Assembly: GCF_029714305.1 (NCBI RefSeq)
Contig: NZ_CP121647.1
Coordinates: 1,570,501-1,634,500 of the forward strand
Direction of reading: 5' to 3'
DNA: 64,000 nt
DNA from: Bradyrhizobium sp. CB3481
Lineage (GTDB): Bacteria > Pseudomonadota > Alphaproteobacteria > Rhizobiales > Xanthobacteraceae
In this document: in pieces, positions 53,010 to 62,736 of the stretch
Position numbering within the stretch: the stretch's first letter is position 1
Layout of the letters: each line of letters starts with the position of its first letter
Made by a program: the position numbers and the translations under genes
The notes under the pieces: generated by a model
Told to the model about the DNA's origin: nothing
Database searches by the model: none
What the model saw: only the letters and a program-made list of their open reading frames with translations

Positions 53010-53030
53010 TTGACCGAACCGTTCGGTCAA
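53010..53030. promoter_or_regulatory. Perfect palindromic TetR operator
   Basis: TTGACCGAAC, one central C, then GTTCGGTCAA: ten-base arms with no mismatch. It lies between the divergent tetR and membrane-fusion genes, 81 bases from the start of the latter. A second, shorter palindrome, ATGGT-CGGT-ACCAT, is at about 52985-52998. Confidence 0.85.
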
Positions 53031-53110
53031 TGCTACATTTTGTCTCGATCGGGCCCTGTGGCAGGCTTTAGGCTGCGCGGACGCCGCGACATTGGATGGG
53101 GAGGCCGATA

Positions 53111-54382
53111 ATGGCCGCAGCGAGAGACCAGGCCGCGCGCATCGTTCGCGCCGGACCCGACACAGCGGAGGATGCCGACATTTCGGCCCAGCCGCACGCT
53201 GGCGTTGCGGAAGAATTGAAGCGTCGACCTGCGGAAGCGCCAGGCGCGCCGGCCGAAGCACTCCCCGGCGCCACGCCCGCGCCGGCGGCCAAGCCGGGCA
53301 AGCGCAAATTCGTCATGATCGGCGTGCTCGGCCTGTTGGCGCTCGCGGCCATCGGCTACGGCGTCTACTTCGTTCTCGTCGGCCGCTTCTACGTCTCGAC
53401 CGACGATGCCTATGTCCGCTCCAACAACACGATGCTCGGGGCGCGGGTGGCCGGCCATGTCGCGGCTATCCTGCCGCGCGACAATGCCGTGGTCCGCGCC
53501 GGCGATGTGATCTTCAGGATCGACGACGGCGACTACAAGATCGCGGTAGATGCCGCGCGCAGCAGGATCGCGACCCAGCAGGCGACTATCGATCGCATCG
53601 GCCGCCAGGTCACCGCGCTCGAAAGCGCCGTTGAACAAACGAGAGCACAGCTCACCTCTGCAGAAGCCGCGCTGAAGCGCGCCGATCTCGATTTCGAACG
53701 GCAGCAGGCGCTGAGCACCAAGGGCTTTGCCTCGCGCGCCACCTTTGAGGTTTCCGAAGCCAGCCGCGACCAGGGAGCTGCCGCGGTGCGGTCGGCACAG
53801 GCGGCCTACGATGCCGCACGCGACAATGTCGAAGTGACGAAGGCGCAGCAGACCGAGGCGCGCGCGCAGCTCGCGGAACTGCAGACCCAGCTCGCCAAGG
53901 CCGAGCGCGATCTCGCCTTCACCCAGGTGCGCGCGCCGATCGACGGCACCTTCTCCAATCGACTGGTCAATTCAGGCGATTTCATCCAGGCCGGGCAGCG
54001 GCTCGCTAATATCGTGCCGCTCGACGACGTCTTTATCGACGCCAATTACAAGGAAACCCAGCTCAAGCGCATCCGTCCCGGCCAGCCGGTGAAGATCTCG
54101 GTCGACGCCTACGGCCACCGCAAGTTCGCTGGAATCGTCGACAGCATTTCGCCGGCCGCGGGCTCGGTGTTCACGCTGTTGCCGCCGGATAACGCTACCG
54201 GCAATTTCACCAAGATCGTGCAGCGGCTGCCGGTGCGCATCCGCGTGCCGAAGGACGTCGCACGGCAGAACCTGCTGCGCGCCGGCATGTCGGTCTATAC
54301 CACCGTCGACACCCGCGAGGGCGCCGCCGACGCCGACAGCGAGGCCGATCTCGATGCGCCGGGGACGGTTCAGCCGAAGTAA
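53111..54382 (+). CDS. HlyD/EmrA-family membrane fusion protein
   Basis: A 423-residue periplasmic adaptor. The start is at 53111 after GGGGAGG. Residues about 1-70 are cytosolic and Ala/Pro-rich, then a membrane anchor (FVMIGVLGLLALAAIGYGVYFVLVG). The lipoyl halves (STDDAYVRSNNTMLGARVAGHVAAILPRDN and VRAPIDGTFSNRLVNSGDFIQAGQRL) flank a long coiled-coil hairpin (residues about 150-260). It links the inner-membrane pump encoded next to an outer-membrane TolC-type channel that is not in the window. Confidence 0.92.
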   Translation: MAAARDQAARIVRAGPDTAEDADISAQPHAGVAEELKRRPAEAPGAPAEALPGATPAPAAKPGKRKFVMIGVLGLLALAAIGYGVYFVLVGRFYVSTDDAYVRSNNTMLGARVAGHVAAILPRDNAVVRAGDVIFRIDDGDYKIAVDAARSRIATQQATIDRIGRQVTALESAVEQTRAQLTSAEAALKRADLDFERQQALSTKGFASRATFEVSEASRDQGAAAVRSAQAAYDAARDNVEVTKAQQTEARAQLAELQTQLAKAERDLAFTQVRAPIDGTFSNRLVNSGDFIQAGQRLANIVPLDDVFIDANYKETQLKRIRPGQPVKISVDAYGHRKFAGIVDSISPAAGSVFTLLPPDNATGNFTKIVQRLPVRIRVPKDVARQNLLRAGMSVYTTVDTREGAADADSEADLDAPGTVQPK

Positions 54383-54430
54383 TTTTTCCAAAGCCCCGGC
54401 GTCGGTCCGGAGCTTGTCCGCGAGTTGACC

Positions 54431-56011
54431 ATGGCTGACGCCACCACCGCATCGCCTTCGATGAATGCAGCGGCCGCTGATCATGTCCCGCCGCGGCGGC
54501 TGTTCACGTTTCTCATCATGGTGTTCGGCATGTTCATGTCGATCCTGGACATCCAGGTCGTCTCGGCATCGCTGCAGCAGATCCAGGCCGGCCTTTCCGC
54601 CAGTTCCAGCGAAGTCTCGTGGGTGCAGACCTCCTATCTGATCGCCGAGGTGATCGCTATCCCGCTGTCCGGCTTCCTGTCGCGCGCGTTCGGCACGCGG
54701 CTGCTGTTTGCGATTTCCGCCTCCGGCTTCACCGTCGCGAGCTTCTTTTGCGGCTTTGCCTCGACCATCGAGCAGATGATTTTGTGGCGCGCGATCCAAG
54801 GATTTTTGGGTGCCGGCATGATCCCGACCGTGTTCGCATCCGCCTATACGGTGTTTCCGCGTTCCAAGTTTCATATCGTCGGTCCGATCATCGGCCTGGT
54901 CGCGACGCTGGCGCCGACCATCGGCCCGACGGTCGGCGGCTTAATCACCGACTTGATGTCGTGGCACTGGCTGTTCTTCATCAACATCGTGCCCGGCATC
55001 GGCATCACCATCGGCGTGCTGGCGCTGTGCGATTTCGACCGGCCCAATTTCGCGCTGCTCGAGCATTTCGACTGGTGGGGCCTCGCTTTCATGGCCGGCT
55101 TCCTCGGCACGCTCGAATATGTGCTGGAGGAGGGGCCGCAGTCGCAATGGCTGGAAGACACCTCGGTGGCGGTCTGCGCGGCGATCTGCGGGGTCTCGGG
55201 AATCGCGTTTTTCTGGCGCGTGCTCACCGCGCGCGAGCCGATCGTCGACATCAGGACCTTCACCGACCGCAATTTCGGCGTCGGCTGCCTGATCTCGTTC
55301 TGCGTCGGCATCGGGCTTTACGGTCTCACCTATATGTATCCGCGCTATCTTGCCGAAGTGCGCGGCTACAGCCCGCTGATGATCGGCGAGACCATGTTCG
55401 TCTCCGGGGTCGCCATGTTCCTGACCGCGCCGCTCGTCGGCCGGCTGATGGCGAAATACGACATGCGTTACCTGATCGCGATCGGGCTCGTGCTGTTCGC
55501 GCTCGGCTCCTACCAGATGACGTGGATCACCAAGGAATATGACTTCTACGAATTGCTTGTGCCGCAGATCCTGCGCGGCGCCGGCATGATGCTGGCGATG
55601 GTGCCGACCAACACGATCGCGCTCGGCACGCTGGCGCCGGAGCGGGTGAAGAATGCCTCCGGCCTATTCAACCTGACGCGCAATCTCGGCGGCGCGGTCG
55701 GCCTTGCCGTCATCAACCAGGTGCTGAACGAGCGCACCGACCTGCACATCTCGCGCCTGCACGACCGCGTTACCTGGGGCAACGCGACAGCGGTCGAAAC
55801 GCTCAACATGTTCACCCAACGCCTGCAGGGCATGGGCGATTCCGCGTTGATGGCGATGAAGCAATTGTCGCAGATCGTGCACCGGCAAGCGGTGGTGATG
55901 GGCTATGGCGATGCCTTCTTCATGCTGACCGTGTTCTATATCGGCCTGAGCCTGCTCGTGCTGGTGCTGAAGAAGCCGTCCGCAGCGGTGCTGGGCGGCG
56001 ACGCGCATTAG
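54431..56011 (+). CDS. DHA2-family multidrug efflux transporter (EmrB-like)
   Basis: A 526-residue 14-helix major facilitator. The ATG at 54431 is preferred over TTG 54425. Motifs include FMSILDIQVVSASLQQIQ (motif D1 of DHA2), SYLIAEVIAIPLSGFLSRAFGTRLLF (motif A), the cytosolic RAIQGFLGAGMIPT and motif C APTIGPTVGGLI. It works with the HlyD-type protein 48 bases upstream as a proton-driven tripartite pump, and is repressed by the divergent TetR. The drug is unknown. Confidence 0.93.
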   Translation: MADATTASPSMNAAAADHVPPRRLFTFLIMVFGMFMSILDIQVVSASLQQIQAGLSASSSEVSWVQTSYLIAEVIAIPLSGFLSRAFGTRLLFAISASGFTVASFFCGFASTIEQMILWRAIQGFLGAGMIPTVFASAYTVFPRSKFHIVGPIIGLVATLAPTIGPTVGGLITDLMSWHWLFFINIVPGIGITIGVLALCDFDRPNFALLEHFDWWGLAFMAGFLGTLEYVLEEGPQSQWLEDTSVAVCAAICGVSGIAFFWRVLTAREPIVDIRTFTDRNFGVGCLISFCVGIGLYGLTYMYPRYLAEVRGYSPLMIGETMFVSGVAMFLTAPLVGRLMAKYDMRYLIAIGLVLFALGSYQMTWITKEYDFYELLVPQILRGAGMMLAMVPTNTIALGTLAPERVKNASGLFNLTRNLGGAVGLAVINQVLNERTDLHISRLHDRVTWGNATAVETLNMFTQRLQGMGDSALMAMKQLSQIVHRQAVVMGYGDAFFMLTVFYIGLSLLVLVLKKPSAAVLGGDAH

Positions 56012-56035
56012 TTCAACGATCCCAACCGATCGCTT

Positions 56036-56908
56036 TCAAACCGATCTGCCCGGCTCAGTCAGGCCCATGCTCCTCGTCAAGAGGTCGTAGACATGGCGCG
56101 TCAGCGGTGCGATGGCGTCGCGACGAATCCAGAAAAAGTACGTGACGTCGGGGAGCGGAGGCAGCCTGTCAGCCTCGCCCAGCACCCTGAATTCCGGCCC
56201 AAGCAACTCCACGCCACGTGCCGTAATGCCCAACCCGGCGCGCAGCGCGGCCTTGATGCCCACCAGGTTCGGCGCAACGTAGTTGGTGTGCCACGGCACG
56301 CGCGATTGCTCCATCGCGGACAGCGCCAGACGACGGAAAATGCTTGGCTCATCGGCCAGCACCAGAGGAACCGGCTGGTCGGAGTTGTGCACATAGTCGG
56401 CTGCACAGAGCCAGACCGTGGGGGAACGGCGGATGACCATCCCTTCGAGCGTCTGGTCGAAACGGCTGGAGATCGTCAGATCGATCTCGCCGGCGTGGAT
56501 GGCTTCCATCAGGAACGGGCTGCGGTCGACCCGAATCTCCATCTTGATGCGCGGCATCGAGCGGACGACATGGGTGAGGATGGTCGGCAGGATCGAATCG
56601 GCGACATCATGCGGCGAACCGATCCGGACGATGCCTTCGAATTGCGCGCCGGTCATCGTGCGTACCGCCTCGTCATTGATGACGAGCATTTGCCGCGCGT
56701 AGCGCATCAGCATTTCGCCCTGGTGAGTAAGCACCTTGTTGCGGCCGCGCTTTTCGAACAGGGGCAGGTTGAGGAGATATTCCAGCCGTTGCATCTGCTG
56801 GGTGATGGCCGACTGGGTCCGCAAGAGCGCTTCGGCGGCGCCTGCGAACGTGCCGTGCTGGTCGATAGCAACCAGCGTCCGCAGAAGGTCGAGATCAAGA
56901 TTAATCAT
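56036..56908 (-). CDS. LysR-family transcriptional regulator
   Basis: A 290-residue LysR protein. The winged HTH is LDLLRTLVAIDQHGTFAGAAEALLRTQSAITQQMQRLEYLL (residues about 5-45), followed by the inducer-binding domain (VRIGSPHDVADSILPTIL). It is divergent from the sulfur operon across 99 bases and converges on the efflux transporter. It is therefore the probable activator of the cysteine dioxygenase operon, with a sulfur amino acid or its derivative as inducer. Confidence 0.92.
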   Translation of the reverse strand: MINLDLDLLRTLVAIDQHGTFAGAAEALLRTQSAITQQMQRLEYLLNLPLFEKRGRNKVLTHQGEMLMRYARQMLVINDEAVRTMTGAQFEGIVRIGSPHDVADSILPTILTHVVRSMPRIKMEIRVDRSPFLMEAIHAGEIDLTISSRFDQTLEGMVIRRSPTVWLCAADYVHNSDQPVPLVLADEPSIFRRLALSAMEQSRVPWHTNYVAPNLVGIKAALRAGLGITARGVELLGPEFRVLGEADRLPPLPDVTYFFWIRRDAIAPLTRHVYDLLTRSMGLTEPGRSV

Positions 56909-56915
56909 TAGCTGC

Positions 56916-56942
56916 TCTAATGTATCAAGATGCCGTTCTAAT
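56916..56942. promoter_or_regulatory. Candidate LysR binding site between lysR and the sulfur operon
   Basis: TCTAAT occurs at 56916-56921 and 56937-56942, spacing 21 bases (two helical turns), within the 99-base divergent interval. LysR tetramers often contact two such sites. The palindrome ATATTCT...AGAACATA lies a little downstream (about 56968-56987) and may hold the promoter. Confidence 0.4.
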
Positions 56943-57007
56943 TTGTGTACGGGCAGGGCCCCTCATATTCTCTTGCAGAACATACGGCGAAATGAGGGGA
57001 AATCGAA

Positions 57008-57595
57008 ATGGATATCACTCACCCCAATGGTGCTCAGATATCTAGTGCCATCGAAAACATTAAGAAAATCATGGGTGAAGCCCCGCTCAAGCGCGACCGG
57101 CTGGAGCAGGCCCTGAAGCTCGTCATGGAGCTTGCTGCTCACCGGGATTGGTGGAGCGCCGACCGTTTTGCACCGCCCACGGCAGAGGAACAGCAGGCGC
57201 GTTACCTTATCGCCCAAGACGACGACATGACCAACGCGCTCTATCTGAACGTCATGCGACCGGGGAAGAAGATCCCGCCCCACAATCACACGACATGGGC
57301 GTGCATTGCCGCGGTCGAGGGGACCGAGCACAACTATCTGTACGAGCGCCTGGACGACGGCACCGAGCAGGGCGTTGGCCGCCTCGGCGAGCCGAAGGAG
57401 GTCATTGTCGAGCCCGGCAACGGCGTCGCGCTCATGCCGGACGATATCCACTCCGTGGTGATCGAGGGCGACGCGATCATTCGTCATCTCCACATGTACG
57501 GGCGCGCGCTCGAGACCCTGGACCAGCGCCTGGTCTTCGACCGCGAATCGGGGACGTGCTCGGTCATGAAGATCGGGGTCCAGACCCGGACATAA
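57008..57595 (+). CDS. Cysteine dioxygenase-family thiol dioxygenase
   Basis: A 195-residue cupin. The iron ligands are His92 and His94 (PPHNHTTW) and His148 (DDIHSV), the three-His facial triad of thiol dioxygenases. Such enzymes add O2 to a thiol: cysteine to cysteine sulfinate, or 3-mercaptopropionate to its sulfinate. It resembles bacterial CDO in length. The operon neighbours argue for a cysteine-like substrate. GAGGGGA precedes the start, and only four bases separate its stop from the next ATG. Confidence 0.87.
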   Translation: MDITHPNGAQISSAIENIKKIMGEAPLKRDRLEQALKLVMELAAHRDWWSADRFAPPTAEEQQARYLIAQDDDMTNALYLNVMRPGKKIPPHNHTTWACIAAVEGTEHNYLYERLDDGTEQGVGRLGEPKEVIVEPGNGVALMPDDIHSVVIEGDAIIRHLHMYGRALETLDQRLVFDRESGTCSVMKIGVQTRT

Positions 57596-57599
57596 ATGG

Positions 57600-58772
57600 A
57601 TGTCGGATCAGTCGCTCAAGCCCTCGACCCGCCTGCTGCGCGCCGGGCGTCCCCATCTTGGTTGGGTGAACACACCGGTCACGCGTGCCAGTACCTACGT
57701 GTTCGACAGCGTCGCCAACTGGCGCGAGACGCGGTTGAACCGCGAGTCGCGACGCATGGTCTCCTACGGCGCGCGTGGAACTGACAGCACCCATGCCCTC
57801 GAAGATGCGCTGGTGGAGCTGGAGGGTGGGCATCGCGCGCAGCTGTTTCCGACCGGTCATGCCGCGATCGCCACGCTGTTGCTGGGACTGCTGTCGCCGG
57901 GTGACCATGTGGTGGTGACCGACGCCGTCTACGAGCCGGTTCGGCGATTCTGTTCGCAGCATCTCGCCCGGTTCGGGGTCGTGGTTGAATACTTCCTGCC
58001 TGACGGCAGCGATCTCGCCGACAGGCTGCGGCCGGAAACCCGGCTGATCTATACCGAGTGCCCCGGTTCTCTCGCCTTCGAGATGATGGACCTGCCGGCC
58101 GCGGCAAGGCTTGCCCGGCGACATGGCTGCCTGCTGGCGGTCGACAATACCTGGGGATCGGGCCTGCTGTACCGCCCACTGGCTCTTGGCGCAGATATCT
58201 CGGTTCTTGCGGCGACGAAATATCTCAGCGGGCATGCCGACGTCATGATGGGCGCGATCGTCAGCACCGAGCGCGCATGGGAAGCGATCCAGCGCGCGTC
58301 GGTCGGTCTCGGTCAGACCGTGGGCGCGGACGACGCCTATCTCGTCCTTCGCGGTATGCGCTCACTGATTCCGCGCATCGAGATGCACGCGCGCCATGCG
58401 ATGCAGGTCGCCGGCTGGCTGGAGGCGCAGCCAGGTGTCGCGCGCGTCCTGTGTCCGGCGCTGCCCGGAGATCCCGGGCATCGGCTCTGGCAGCGCGATT
58501 GCCATGGCACCAACGGACTGCTGTCGGTCGAGTTCGAGCCGGGAATTCCCGCGAAAGCAGTGGAGGCGGCGATCGACCGACTGCAGCTTTTCGGCATCGG
58601 CGCTTCGTGGGGCGGCTTCGAGAGTCTCGCTTTGCCCGTCGACATGGCCGCCGCGCGCTCGGTCGCCGACTGGTCGGGGCACGGCCCCATCATGCGGCTG
58701 CATGTGGGCCTCGAAGATCCCGGCGATCTTGTCGCCGACCTCCGTCAGGCCTTCTCGGCGTTGGCGCCGTAA
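57600..58772 (+). CDS. metC: Cystathionine beta-lyase-like PLP enzyme
   Basis: A 390-residue Cys/Met-metabolism fold type I PLP enzyme. TPVTRASTYVFDSVANW and YGARGTDSTHALEDAL are at the start; the PLP Lys is about residue 207 in AATKYLSGHADVMMG; SWGGFESLALPVDM near the end matches MetC-type lyases. It could cleave cystathionine to homocysteine, pyruvate and ammonia, or desulfurise cysteine/cystine. In an operon with a cysteine dioxygenase and a rhodanese, cysteine/cystine C-S lyase activity is the more attractive reading, but this is inference. Confidence 0.85.
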   Translation: MSDQSLKPSTRLLRAGRPHLGWVNTPVTRASTYVFDSVANWRETRLNRESRRMVSYGARGTDSTHALEDALVELEGGHRAQLFPTGHAAIATLLLGLLSPGDHVVVTDAVYEPVRRFCSQHLARFGVVVEYFLPDGSDLADRLRPETRLIYTECPGSLAFEMMDLPAAARLARRHGCLLAVDNTWGSGLLYRPLALGADISVLAATKYLSGHADVMMGAIVSTERAWEAIQRASVGLGQTVGADDAYLVLRGMRSLIPRIEMHARHAMQVAGWLEAQPGVARVLCPALPGDPGHRLWQRDCHGTNGLLSVEFEPGIPAKAVEAAIDRLQLFGIGASWGGFESLALPVDMAAARSVADWSGHGPIMRLHVGLEDPGDLVADLRQAFSALAP

Positions 58773-58839
58773 CCCGTTTCCGGCCTGCGCGCCGCCCGGC
58801 CGCCGTCGCCGTCCCGTTATCCCTCGCTGCTGAAGACCC

Positions 58840-60465
58840 ATGCCAGACCAGTCCGACCAAACAATCCATCCTGTTGAAGCCCTTGTCCTCAAGGAATGGC
58901 TCGGCGACGGACGCGAGATCGCGCTGCTCGACGTGCGCGAGCATGGCCAATATGGCGAAGCGCACCTCTTCTTCGCCGTCAACGTTCCGTTCAGCCGGCT
59001 GGAAGACGAGATCGCCCGGCTGGTCCCGCGCCTGTCGGCGAGAATTGTCGTCTACGACGACGGGGACGGCATCGCCGAAGGGGCCGCCGTTGCCCTCAAG
59101 CAGATGCGATACAGCGATGTGTACCGGCTGGCGGGCGGCGCGCCAGCCTGGCGCGCAGCGGGTCTTTCCCTGTTCGCGGGTGTGAACGTGCCCAGCAAGA
59201 CCTTTGGCGAGTTGGCCGAGCACTTCTTCGCGACGCCCCGCATTGGCGCGCGCGATCTTGCCGCCCGGCTCGCTGGGAAGGACGACATCATCGTGCTCGA
59301 TGGGCGTCCGTTCACCGAATACCGCAAGATGAACATCCCCGGAGCGACCTGTTGCCCGAACGGCGAACTGGCATTGCGCGTGCGCGAATTGGTGCCGAGC
59401 GACGCGACGACGATCGTGGTGAATTGCGCCGGCCGGACCCGGAGCATCATCGGCGCGCAAACGCTGATCAATCTCGGCATCCCGAACCCCGTCCTTGCGC
59501 TCGAGAACGGCACGCAAGGCTGGTATCTCGATGATCTCGCGCTGGAGCACGGCGCAGACCGGCGGCATGCCATTGCGCCGGCCTCGGCGGAGATCGCGGC
59601 CTTGCGGGAGCGGGCGGAGACGCTCGCCGGAAGAACGGGCGTGCGCATGGTGGACGCCGCGACGGCGCAGCAATGGCTTGCTGATACCCAGCGCACCACC
59701 TTCCTGTGCGATGTTCGCACGCCGGAAGAATTTGCCGAGAGGTCCTTGCCCGGCGCGCAGCATACGCCCGGCGGCCAGTTGATACAGGCGACCGATCACT
59801 ATGTCGGCGTGCAGGGCGCGCGGCTCATTCTGTTCGATGGGGAGGGCGTGCGCGCGCCGGTGGTCGCGAGCTGGCTCGTTCAAATGGGCTGGGAGGCCGT
59901 CGTTCTCAGGGAAGGCATCGAGGCGCGGGTGCGGGCAGGCTCTGCGGTCCCGCCGCCTCCGGCCGGACTGGCCACGCTTCCGGTTGCCGATCTCGCGCGG
60001 GCGTTGGCGCGAGGACGGGTGCAGCTGGTGGATATCCGTGCCAGCACGACATTCCGCGCAGGGCACCTCGAGAAGGCGCGCTGGTCGATCCGCCCGCGTC
60101 TCGATCGCCTGGGCCTTCGCGCCGATGAGCCGGTCATTCTCGTGGCGGACGAGCCCGGCGTTGCGGCGCTCGCGGCTGCGACCCTGCGCGAGCAGGGACT
60201 GCGCGAGGTGCGCATCCACATCGGCACACCGGAAGCGTGGCGCCAGGCCGGCCTGACGGTGGTTGCGACGCCGGACGCCCCTGCCGATTCCGAATGCATC
60301 GATTTTCTGTTCTTCGTGCACGACCGCCACGACGGCAACAAGGACGCGGCGCGACGGTACCTCGCCTGGGAAACCAATCTCATCAGTCAGGTCGATCGGC
60401 AGGAGCGCGCACGATTTGTCTTTCACGCCAATGCCCTGAAACCCGGAGAACAGGACCATGCCTAG
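58840..60465 (+). CDS. Four-domain rhodanese with one catalytic cysteine
   Basis: A 541-residue cytosolic protein with four rhodanese domains at about residues 12-110, 135-230, 265-375 and 385-480. Only domain 2 has the active-site loop: NCAGRTRS (Cys about 196). The corresponding positions are D-D-G-D-G in domain 1, D-G-E-G-V in domain 3 and A-D-E-P-G in domain 4. Two-domain rhodaneses are common; four-domain forms are rarer. A 60-residue tail (ECIDFLFFVHDRHDGNKDAARRYLAWE) follows. It could accept sulfane sulfur from the lyase and pass it on. The stop overlaps the binding-protein gene by eight bases. Confidence 0.88.
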   Translation: MPDQSDQTIHPVEALVLKEWLGDGREIALLDVREHGQYGEAHLFFAVNVPFSRLEDEIARLVPRLSARIVVYDDGDGIAEGAAVALKQMRYSDVYRLAGGAPAWRAAGLSLFAGVNVPSKTFGELAEHFFATPRIGARDLAARLAGKDDIIVLDGRPFTEYRKMNIPGATCCPNGELALRVRELVPSDATTIVVNCAGRTRSIIGAQTLINLGIPNPVLALENGTQGWYLDDLALEHGADRRHAIAPASAEIAALRERAETLAGRTGVRMVDAATAQQWLADTQRTTFLCDVRTPEEFAERSLPGAQHTPGGQLIQATDHYVGVQGARLILFDGEGVRAPVVASWLVQMGWEAVVLREGIEARVRAGSAVPPPPAGLATLPVADLARALARGRVQLVDIRASTTFRAGHLEKARWSIRPRLDRLGLRADEPVILVADEPGVAALAAATLREQGLREVRIHIGTPEAWRQAGLTVVATPDAPADSECIDFLFFVHDRHDGNKDAARRYLAWETNLISQVDRQERARFVFHANALKPGEQDHA

Positions 60466-61303
60466 CGTAAAGCCCCTGACCTGCGTTGCCATTGGAGTGC
60501 TGATGGCGATCGGCGCGCTGACCATCAGTCATTCGGCCCGTGCCGACAGGCTGGGAGATATCAAGGCCCGCGGAACGTTGATCTGCGGAACGCAGAGTTC
60601 CAGCGTGCCGTACGCCTACCAGGACCCCAACACGCGCGCCTTCGTCGGATACGACGTGGACATCTGCAAGGCGCTGGCGAAAGGGCTGGGCGTCGCGCTC
60701 GAGCATCGTCCCTTGTCCACGGAAGCGCGCATTCCCGAACTCAAGCTCGGCCGGGTGGACGTCGTCGCGGGATCCATGGCCTATCTTCCCGAGCGCGCGG
60801 CGCAGGTCGATTTCAGCCTCCAGTACCTGCAGGGCAAGATCAAGGTTCTCGTGCGCGAGAGTTCGGGCATCAACACATTCGCCGACCTTAAGGACAAGCG
60901 CGTGTGCGCTTCGAAGGGGTCCAGTTCGGCGGCGATCGCGGAGCGCGCCTTGAGCAGCAGCCGCGTGATGACCTTTCAGGATGTTGCCGCCTGCAACCTC
61001 GCGCTCCAGAGCGGCAAGGTTGAGGCCTTCACCGCCGGCGAACTGGTGCTCAAGCGCTTTTTCGTCGATTCCAGGAAGTCGAGTGATCCCTATCGTCTGC
61101 TGGAGGAAGCAACCGCCATTGAACGTATCGGCATCGTGGCCGACAAGGGCAACTCCGGTCTGTTGGCCGCTGTGAACGATGTCCTGCGCAAAATGGATGC
61201 CGATGGCGAGCTGGATACGATTTTCGATCAATGGATGGGGAAGAACTCCATCTACGGCCTGACTCGGAGTTTCAAGGTAGAGCCGGTCGACCAGGCGATG
61301 TAG
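60458..61303 (+). CDS. Polar amino acid ABC importer, periplasmic binding protein
   Basis: A 281-residue family 3 solute-binding protein. Signal peptide to about residue 29 (SHSARA-D). LGDIKARGTLICGTQSSSVPYAYQDPNTRAFVGYDVDICKALAKG is the classic N-lobe. There are three Cys in the mature part (LICGTQ, DICKA, KRVCASK), unusual for this family. Context with sulfur genes suggests cysteine, cystine or a related sulfonate or thiol as ligand. It overlaps the rhodanese gene and is followed after 12 bases by the permeases. Confidence 0.9.
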   Translation: MPSVKPLTCVAIGVLMAIGALTISHSARADRLGDIKARGTLICGTQSSSVPYAYQDPNTRAFVGYDVDICKALAKGLGVALEHRPLSTEARIPELKLGRVDVVAGSMAYLPERAAQVDFSLQYLQGKIKVLVRESSGINTFADLKDKRVCASKGSSSAAIAERALSSSRVMTFQDVAACNLALQSGKVEAFTAGELVLKRFFVDSRKSSDPYRLLEEATAIERIGIVADKGNSGLLAAVNDVLRKMDADGELDTIFDQWMGKNSIYGLTRSFKVEPVDQAM

Positions 61304-61315
61304 GGCCGGCGGGGC

Positions 61316-62011
61316 ATGGTGTTCGACTGGACCTTCCTGACCGGCGCTGGTGTAGCGACCAAGCTGTTCTCCGGGGTCGTCACGACCCTGCAGCTTTTTG
61401 CAGCGGCGTGGATCGGCGGCCTCGCCGTCGCGCTCGTGATCGTGGCGTTGCGAGCGATCTCTTTCGCGCCGCTCGGCTGGTTCATGCGGCTGTTCGTCGA
61501 ATATCACCGCAACGTGCCGACCGTGGTGCAGATCATGGTCTGGTATTTCGGCGTTCCGGAAATTCTGCCCGCGCCGGTCCAATTGTGGGTGAACCGGAGC
61601 CAGTCGGAGTTCGTCTTCGCGGCGGTGGCGCTGTCGCTCAACGTCAGCGCCTACTATTCTGAGGACATCCGTTCCGGGCTGCGGGCCATCCCGCACACCC
61701 AGATCGAGGCTGCGAGGGCGATCGGGCTCTCCGCGTTCGCCGCCATGCGCTACGTGAGCATCCCGCAGGCGCTTCGCATCGCCGTGCCGCCGCTGCTCAA
61801 TCGCACGCTGATCCTTTTCAAGGATACGAGTTTGGCGATGGTGATCGGGGTGGCGGACCTGACCTACCAGGTCAAGGCGATCGAGAACCTGACCTTCCGC
61901 TCGTTCGAGGTGTTCGCCGTCGCGACGTTCGTCTATCTCACATTCTCTCTGGCGATCATGGGAGCTGGTGCCTGGTTCGGCAAACGCTTCCCGCCCGGCT
62001 TCAAGAGTTGA
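61316..62011 (+). CDS. Polar amino acid ABC importer, permease 1
   Basis: A 231-residue HisM/GlnP-type permease with five hydrophobic segments. [20 protein letters not shown] begins the first, and the EAA loop is [33 protein letters not shown] ([20 protein letters not shown]). GAGGCC-like spacing is poor at the start, but the ATG lies only 12 bases after the binding-protein stop. It forms the pore with the next gene product and overlaps it by four bases (TTGA). Confidence 0.9.
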   Translation: MVFDWTFLTGAGVATKLFSGVVTTLQLFAAAWIGGLAVALVIVALRAISFAPLGWFMRLFVEYHRNVPTVVQIMVWYFGVPEILPAPVQLWVNRSQSEFVFAAVALSLNVSAYYSEDIRSGLRAIPHTQIEAARAIGLSAFAAMRYVSIPQALRIAVPPLLNRTLILFKDTSLAMVIGVADLTYQVKAIENLTFRSFEVFAVATFVYLTFSLAIMGAGAWFGKRFPPGFKS

Positions 62012-62736
62012 CCGTGATCGAGATCATCCGGCATCACGGCACGCTTCTGCTGGTCGGCTCATGGCCCAACGGGCCGCTGGGCGGGATTGCCGTGACGCTT
62101 TTGCTTGCCGCCCTCGGCATGATCCTATCCTTCCCCATCGCGATCCTGATCGGGCTGGCGCGCATCGGCGAGTGGCGCTGGTCCCGCTATGCGGCGACCG
62201 CCTGGGTTTACGCTTTTCGCGGCATTCCCCTCGTGATGATTATCTTCTGGGCCTATTTCGTGCTGCCGCGGGTCACGGGTGTGGCGGTGCCGGCCTTCGC
62301 GACCGCCCTGAGCGCAATCGTCGTCTACGAGTCGGCCTTCCTTGGCGAAATCGTGCGCGCGGGATTGCAGGGGCTGCCTCCCGGCCAACTCGAAGCGGCG
62401 CGGTCGATCGGGCTGAGCTACCGGCTCGCGATGTGGCACGTCATGCTGCCGCAGGCCCTGGCCAACATGCTGCCGTCGCTGGTCAACCAGTTTGTTTCGA
62501 CGATCAAGGCGACGTCGATCGTGTACATCATAGGGGTTCAGGAAGTCACCTTCGCGGCCCAGCAGATCAACAGCTTCGAACCGGACAAGGCGCTGCAAAC
62601 CTTCGTGGTTCTGGCCTGCTTCTACTTCACGGTCTGCTATCTGATCTCGGCGCTCGCGCAGTATCTGGAACGCCGCCTGCGGAGCAGGCGCCAGTGGCGG
62701 ACCCCACCAACTCCGACCGGCCAGGAAGCAACGTGA
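62008..62736 (+). CDS. Polar amino acid ABC importer, permease 2
   Basis: A 242-residue permease, HisQ/GlnP-like. The start could be TTG 62008 or GTG 62014; both lie across the previous stop. The EAA loop is [29 protein letters not shown] (residues about 130-155). The membrane region includes [19 protein letters not shown]. The stop overlaps the ATPase start by one base (TGATG), so the last two genes are coupled. Confidence 0.9.
   Translation: MTVIEIIRHHGTLLLVGSWPNGPLGGIAVTLLLAALGMILSFPIAILIGLARIGEWRWSRYAATAWVYAFRGIPLVMIIFWAYFVLPRVTGVAVPAFATALSAIVVYESAFLGEIVRAGLQGLPPGQLEAARSIGLSYRLAMWHVMLPQALANMLPSLVNQFVSTIKATSIVYIIGVQEVTFAAQQINSFEPDKALQTFVVLACFYFTVCYLISALAQYLERRLRSRRQWRTPPTPTGQEAT

Noticed and set aside
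58690..60525. 611-codon minus frame opposite the rhodanese gene
   Set aside because: Shadow of a confident gene; Arg/His-rich, no domain.
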